DNA from: JAMQPK01 sp963761975
GTDB taxonomy: Bacteria > Acidobacteriota > Vicinamibacteria > Vicinamibacterales > JAMQPK01
Assembly: GCA_963761975.1 (NCBI GenBank)
Contig: CAVXIR010000002.1
Coordinates: 2,356,001 to 2,420,000, forward strand
Reading direction: 5' to 3'
Length of the DNA stretch: 64,000 nt
In this document: piece by piece, positions 59,558 to 64,000 of the stretch
Position numbering within the stretch: position 1 is the stretch's first letter
Layout of the letters: each line of letters begins with the position of its first letter
Position numbers and translations under genes: made by a program
Notes under the pieces: model-generated
Databases searched by the model: none
Seen by the model: the letters and a program-made list of their open reading frames with translations, nothing else
Told to the model about the DNA's origin: nothing

Positions 59558-60421
59558 TCAACGCTCCAGGTCGTAGAGAATCGCGCGCTCGTTCTTAGCC
59601 GCTATCTTTTCCTCGAACAGCTTGACGATCAGGTCGCGTCGCGCGATGACAGCCTCGATTTCGTTCTTCTGGAGGCTCGTGCCAACGGCGGCAGTCAGGT
59701 TCTCGACAGTGAGCTTGCGCAACCCGTCGAACAGGGTGCGGTCGCACCTCTCGAGCAGGCGAGGCGTCCGGAGCGCCGGCTGAAGCCTGAACGCGCGCGT
59801 GTGATCAATCAACCATAGCTTGCCGTCCGAGCTCCACAACTGGTTTCCTATATTCCTGTCGGTGTTGGCGATCAGCTCGTCGAACACTCGCATGACGTGA
59901 ATGTAGCCGGCCGTTTTATTCGAGCGCCAATGTGCGGGCACGGTGTTCTGTTTCACGCGCTTCAGCCGCTCCCCCTCGTCCATCATCACATCATCAATCC
60001 ACCATGTCATGGCCACCTGCGTGCGTTCGACGCGCCGCTCCACGGACACCGGCACGTTATGGAGGCCCAGCAACCGGGCAAGCCGGTAACCGGCGACGTT
60101 GTACCGGTACGTATCCTTGAAATTGAGTTCGGTGGCGCCTCTTTGCGGCGTAAAGACCGTCTGCGCGATATCCACCTTCTGGATTTGCGCGTCGTGCGTC
60201 AGCTGCCCATCGGACAGCGTGGCGCGCTGGGACCCCGTGATGCCTTTATTGATCTCCCTGGTCTTGAGGATCTTGGCGTTCAGCAGAAAGTCCTCCATCT
60301 GCTCGAGCGTAAGAACGGGCTGAGTGAGGACGGCTGCATCCTGTGCCGGCAGAGGAGCTGCTGAAAGGATCCCGCCGATCGCGAAGAGGGCCAGTAACAC
60401 TGCGCGCTGAGCTGCCTTCAT
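59558..60421 (-). CDS. Exported atypical-kinase-like protein, paralogue A
   Basis: 287 residues. Signal peptide RAVLLALFAIGGILSAA. Central motifs: RATLSDGQLTHDAQIQKVD, ELNFKDTYRYNVAGYRLARL with a conserved Lys, VFDELIANTDRNIGNQLW and KLWLIDHTRAFRL. The order Lys, DRNxxN and IDHxRAF resembles HipA, PI4-kinase or FAM20-type kinases, where the Asp of DRN is catalytic and the Asp of IDH binds metal. No such assignment has been tested here. Paralogue B lies 84 bases upstream on the same strand. Roles in phosphorylating exported proteins or glycans are conceivable. Confidence 0.7.
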   Translation of the reverse strand: MKAAQRAVLLALFAIGGILSAAPLPAQDAAVLTQPVLTLEQMEDFLLNAKILKTREINKGITGSQRATLSDGQLTHDAQIQKVDIAQTVFTPQRGATELNFKDTYRYNVAGYRLARLLGLHNVPVSVERRVERTQVAMTWWIDDVMMDEGERLKRVKQNTVPAHWRSNKTAGYIHVMRVFDELIANTDRNIGNQLWSSDGKLWLIDHTRAFRLQPALRTPRLLERCDRTLFDGLRKLTVENLTAAVGTSLQKNEIEAVIARRDLIVKLFEEKIAAKNERAILYDLER

Positions 60422-60505
60422 AGTTCCTCCTTAGCGGAGTCGGGCGGGTCGCGAACGTGCGGAGGGGCGATTCTCGCAGAGAGAGCGTTGTGTACCCATG
60501 GGTGC

Positions 60506-61363
60506 TCAGGGTTCCTTGAACGCGTAGAGAACGGCACGCAGGCCGCGGTCCTTGATCTTGGCGTCGAACAATTTGACGATTTCGTTCCGGCGCTGCAGGA
60601 GTGCCTCGATTTCGGTCTTCCACAACGACTTGCCAACCGCGGCGGTCACTGTCTCGAGCGTCAGCCCTCGCAACGTCTCGAGGAGCGTTTCTTCGCAACG
60701 TTCGAGAATCTTGGGGTTAATCAGATTCGGCGTCAGTCGGAAGGACCGCGTGTGATCGATCATCCACATCTTGCCGTCCGTGGTCCATAAAAGGTTGCCG
60801 GCATTCCGATCCCGATTCGCGATCAGCTGGTCGAAGACGCGCAGGATGTGGACCTGGCTCGACGTCCTGCTCACGCTCCACTCTTTGGGCGCGCCTTTTT
60901 TTGTTCTCGCGCCCTCGTCCATCAGCACGTCGTCGACCCACCATGTGACGGCAGCGTCCGTGCCCTCGACCTTTCGTTCCACTGACATCGGAACGTGGTT
61001 GAGGCCCAGTAAGGTCGCGAGCCGATATCCCGCAATGTTGTAGCGATAGCTGTCTTTGAAGTTGACCTCAGAGTTCCCCCTGTCGGACACAAACAAAGCT
61101 TTCGCGACGTCCACGGTCTGTATGTGGGCGTCGTGAGTAATCTGTCCATCGCTGAGAGTTGCGCGGCGAGAGTTGGTGATGCCCGTGTTCACACCTCGCG
61201 TTCGGACGATCTTGGCGTTCAGCAGAAACGTCTCCATCTCCGCTGGCGAGAGGACCGGCCGTACGACGGCAGCTGCTTCTTGAGCCGCTAAGGGGAAATG
61301 GGGAGTGACAATCCAGGAGAAGGCCAAGAGGCCCACTAACGTCGCGCGTTGAAAGGCTCTCAT
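60506..61363 (-). CDS. Exported atypical-kinase-like protein, paralogue B
   Basis: 285 residues. Signal peptide TLVGLLAFSWIVTPHFPLAA. The same motif order as paralogue A: RATLSDGQITHDAHIQTVD, EVNFKDSYRYNIAGYRLATL, TWWVDDVLMDEGARTK, VFDQLIANRDRNAGNLLW and KMWMIDHTRSFRL. The residues proposed as catalytic (Lys of NFKD, Asp of DRN, Asp of IDH) are kept in both copies, so both look functional. A tandem duplication. Confidence 0.7.
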   Translation of the reverse strand: MRAFQRATLVGLLAFSWIVTPHFPLAAQEAAAVVRPVLSPAEMETFLLNAKIVRTRGVNTGITNSRRATLSDGQITHDAHIQTVDVAKALFVSDRGNSEVNFKDSYRYNIAGYRLATLLGLNHVPMSVERKVEGTDAAVTWWVDDVLMDEGARTKKGAPKEWSVSRTSSQVHILRVFDQLIANRDRNAGNLLWTTDGKMWMIDHTRSFRLTPNLINPKILERCEETLLETLRGLTLETVTAAVGKSLWKTEIEALLQRRNEIVKLFDAKIKDRGLRAVLYAFKEP

Positions 61364-61417
61364 GTGACCTCCGCTGACGGACGGTTTAAGCGGCGAGTGC
61401 TAGGGCGGGAAGGAGCG

Positions 61418-61788
61418 TTATGCTATCTCAATAACGAACACGGAGTCCATTCCGAACTCTGCAGTCAGCACGGTTGCCGACGCAAACGTCAACGGACGTG
61501 TGGCGCGAGCGGTTGCACACCGCTGCCGCTTTTCGCGTTTCTGATGCCGGCCGTGATCGATGAGCAGCCGCCGCATGGCCTGTGCGCCGAGCGCGAGCCC
61601 GTGAGTGCGGCCTTCCCACTCGCGGCCCCTCTCGTTTTGAAGCCGCAACCAGGCCTCGTGCACCAGGGCCGTCGGCTGCAACGTGTGATTCCGGCGCTCG
61701 CGACCGAGATAGCGGGCGGCAACGTGACGAAGCTCGCCGTAAATCACGGAAAGAGTGCATCAGGAGACGCGGAATCCCTGTCAGCCAT
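61418..61788 (-). pseudogene. Truncated ECF sigma factor (acidobacterial type)
   Basis: Visible parts are IYGELRHVAARYLGRERRNHTLQPTALVHEAWLRLQNERG in consecutive blocks and AMRRLLIDHGRHQKREK, the region-2 part of the ECF group common in Acidobacteria and Planctomycetes. The N-terminus is only MADRDSASPDALFP before a frame change near 61747. After KREKRQ the sequence no longer resembles region 4, the DNA-binding part. It therefore cannot encode a working sigma factor. It follows the kinase-TPR gene by five bases on the same strand. Confidence 0.7.
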
Positions 61789-61793
61789 GATGT

Positions 61794-64000
61794 CTATTCC
61801 TGCAGGCGGGCGTATTCGGCGCGCGCCTGTTCGAGCGGCTGCAGCGTCGAATCCGTCTTATTCCAGAAAGCCAGCATGCGCCCGTACGCGTCGCGTGCAG
61901 CAGTCGCGTTGTTCATGAGGACCTTCGATCGGGCCAGCCCGAGGTGGGCGAGAGGGTACAGCATCGAGGCCGGGACTTCGCCCTGATGGTCCACGATGGA
62001 TGAAAACTCGTCCGCCGCCGCCGGGCCGTTCTTCAATCGAAGATACGCCTGACCACGAAGGTAGAGTGGCCAGAATTCCCCGGAGGGCGCGTGATCGTAC
62101 GGCCTGACCGGCTCGAGCAACTCGATGGCACGCACCGTTTCTCCTTGCTGAAGCGCCGCAGCCGCTGCGATGACTGGTATCGACAGATGAGTGGTGAATG
62201 TTGCCTCCGGAAACCGTTTTGCCAATTCGCTGGAGAGCTTCAACGCCTCGGCGCGATCACCGCAGAGTGCGAGAACCAGGCCGGCGCGTTCGAGCGTCGT
62301 ATTGTCTCTGGCCTGGCGCAGCGCCTCTGGGACTTCGCGCAGCGCGTCGGTGCATTGCCCCACAGCCGCATGCATTTCGGCATCTTCGGTGATCAAGTGC
62401 GCCGCAACCTCGGCGAATCCGCCGTTGAGCGACATCTGAACACCGCGACGATATTGATCGTGCGCCGCCTTTACGCGGCCTCCCGCGGATGACACATCTG
62501 CCTGCCAGCCGAAGGCCGAGTTCGTCTGATTCACGCCAGTTGAGGCCTCCAACTCCCGCGCCATTGTCTCGGCATCTCCCTGAACGAACGCCACGAGATA
62601 CGACAGCCGGCTGGCACCAATGAAATTGAGCTTTCGATCCGCGGCCTGCTTCAGCGTCGCTCTTGCCTCGTCAAGACGGTCGATCGCCATCAGCGATGCG
62701 GCGAGATTGCCGTAGGGCGGGACAAATTGAGGATCGAGATCGATGGACGTGCGCAACGGTTCCACGGATTGCGCGAACTGACCGAGCCGAATCAGCGTGA
62801 CGCCAAGCGCATTAAACGCAAATGCATCTCTCGGATAGGTCGCCGTCCACGATCGCGTCAGCTCCAGCGCCTTGTCCCAGGCCTGGATCGCATCGCGGTA
62901 GTACCGCCATGAAATAGAGAACCGCTCCCGGTCGCTCACACGGTCGCGCAGGTCGAACGCCTTTTTCGAAAATTCCGGTGCCAGCGCCGATTGTCCCGTG
63001 TTCGCGTACACCGCCGACAGCTGGGCATGTGCCATGGCAAATGTGGGATCCAGGTCGATGGCGCGCTTCAGGTGAGGGATGGCTTCGAGCCGTGGAACCT
63101 CGCGCCCCTGGTAGAGCGCCAGCGAATAGGCGTGCAACGCGTCGAGCGAAGCCGTCGTCGCGCGTGGCAGTGGGACGTCGAACTTCTGAACGGACGCGAG
63201 CGATTCGCCCAGTTTCTGACGCAGCCTCGAGATTGCCCCGCCGAGCGAGCTCAGCACCTGTTCCATCGTGGCCGCCTCGGCTTGTTCGCGCGCCATGACG
63301 TCGCCGGTCTGCGCGTTGATGGCCTCCAGCGTAATCACGTAGTTCACTCCCAGCCGGACGATCGAGCCGGCCAGTAACGCCTTGAGCTGCTCGCGTTGTG
63401 CAATCTCGCGTGCCACCGATCGCGTAATCGCTTCGCCGGGCGAACGCTGCATGAGGCGCAGCGTCTCCCGTGCGCGTTCGTCCGGAAACACTTTGATGAA
63501 CGGCGACTGTTCCAGCGCCACGGCAAGCGCGACCTTTAGGGTGCCGTCGAACACGCGGTCGCCGGTGCCGTTCTCGAAGTCGGCCAGCACGATCGTGTCT
63601 CGTTCGTTCAACGTGCCAGCGCTGGGAGAAACGAGAAACGACGAGGACGCGATGACGAGAAGCGCGATGGCGGCCGCGAGTGCCAATCCTGCCGCCCATG
63701 AAGAGGTTCTCCAGCCCGCTCCAGCGCTCGCACGACCGAAGTTGCCTTGAATGGGACGTCGATCGGGATTTCCGATGGTGGACAGCATCGACGCCATCTC
63801 GATCACCGACGGCGGGCGGTCGTTCGGATCTTCCGAGAGGGCCGCCATGATGAGCGCGTCGAGTTGCGGGTCGACGTTGGTCAAGAGCGCCGAGGGACGT
63901 GGTAACGGCGCCGCTTCCATCGACCGATGCCGCACGTGCACGCCCACGAGCAGGTCATACAAGACGAGGCCGAGGGCGTAGACATCGGTCCGCTCGGACA
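61794..64000 (-). CDS. Ser/Thr protein kinase with TPR tail, C-terminal part (5' cut by window edge)
   Basis: The frame is open to the window end. The visible part starts in the kinase C-lobe (SERTDVYALGLVLYDLLVG), followed by IMAALSEDPNDRPPSVIEMA, a transmembrane helix (WAAGLALAAAIALLVIASSS), a FlgO/TolB-like domain (TIVLADFENGTGDRVFDGTL) and TPR repeats (residues about 280-700) in the putative periplasm or cell surface. This is a common acidobacterial sensor-kinase layout. Unlike the kinase-TPR gene at 486-2761 it shows no frameshift in the visible 2.2 kb. Confidence 0.9.
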   Translation of the reverse strand, partial: SERTDVYALGLVLYDLLVGVHVRHRSMEAAPLPRPSALLTNVDPQLDALIMAALSEDPNDRPPSVIEMASMLSTIGNPDRRPIQGNFGRASAGAGWRTSSWAAGLALAAAIALLVIASSSFLVSPSAGTLNERDTIVLADFENGTGDRVFDGTLKVALAVALEQSPFIKVFPDERARETLRLMQRSPGEAITRSVAREIAQREQLKALLAGSIVRLGVNYVITLEAINAQTGDVMAREQAEAATMEQVLSSLGGAISRLRQKLGESLASVQKFDVPLPRATTASLDALHAYSLALYQGREVPRLEAIPHLKRAIDLDPTFAMAHAQLSAVYANTGQSALAPEFSKKAFDLRDRVSDRERFSISWRYYRDAIQAWDKALELTRSWTATYPRDAFAFNALGVTLIRLGQFAQSVEPLRTSIDLDPQFVPPYGNLAASLMAIDRLDEARATLKQAADRKLNFIGASRLSYLVAFVQGDAETMARELEASTGVNQTNSAFGWQADVSSAGGRVKAAHDQYRRGVQMSLNGGFAEVAAHLITEDAEMHAAVGQCTDALREVPEALRQARDNTTLERAGLVLALCGDRAEALKLSSELAKRFPEATFTTHLSIPVIAAAAALQQGETVRAIELLEPVRPYDHAPSGEFWPLYLRGQAYLRLKNGPAAADEFSSIVDHQGEVPASMLYPLAHLGLARSKVLMNNATAARDAYGRMLAFWNKTDSTLQPLEQARAEYARLQE

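Overview
The window is a high-GC bacterial chromosome segment, most likely from Acidobacteriota, probably Vicinamibacteria. This is inferred from family content, not from a marker-gene search: a PadR regulator paired with an ADOP-type permease, Ser/Thr kinases fused to TPR tails at both ends, a secreted lectin-like protein, an Npt-type carrier fused to HEAT and cNMP-binding domains, carboxypeptidase-regulatory TonB receptors, and S8 peptidases with Asp-rich NIVWG tails.

Layout. 0-7.3 kb: end of a patatin-like gene, a kinase-TPR gene broken by about five frameshifts, a lectin-like secreted protein, PadR plus ADOP permease, and two small proteins. 7.7-17.3 kb: a frameshifted Slt-type lytic transglycosylase, a DUF1080 protein, a class I aminotransferase, an outer-membrane protein, two ABC half-transporters and a 3D-domain protein. 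17.3-28.3 kb (minus strand): the translation and division block tRNA-Val, thrS, infC (ATC start), rpmI, rplT, pheS, pheT, a ZapB-like coiled coil, zapA, 6S RNA, rny, thiL. 28.4-32.6 kb: a catalytically altered S41 protease and an EnvC-like activator, then ruvX and mltG. 32.6-36.7 kb: small proteins and three regulators (TetR, winged helix, MocR). 36.8-41 kb: bioB-bioF-bioA-bioD. 41.3-47.8 kb: two tandem cassettes, each a secreted S8 peptidase ending in 15 NIVWG motifs followed by a coupled GNAT acetyltransferase. 47.8-61.4 kb: MFS exporter, TonB-type receptor, a secreted kinase-like protein, Omp85-like barrel, Npt-HEAT-cNMP carrier, a secreted Shelph-type phosphatase and a tandem pair of secreted kinase-like proteins. 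61.4-64 kb: a decayed ECF sigma gene and a kinase-TPR gene cut by the window edge.

Three signals stand out. First, the duplicated S8-NIVWG/GNAT cassette looks like an uncharacterised secreted system. Second, intergenic palindromes built from degenerate 7- to 9-bp words occur at eleven loci, each locus with its own word. One lies in frame inside pheT and another lies in the linker of an ABC transporter, where the frame is lost. Third, the 51-61 kb region combines several exported kinase-like proteins with an exported phosphatase, which suggests extracytoplasmic phosphorylation. Single-base frameshifts in five long genes suggest either assembly indels or gene decay; sequence alone cannot decide.
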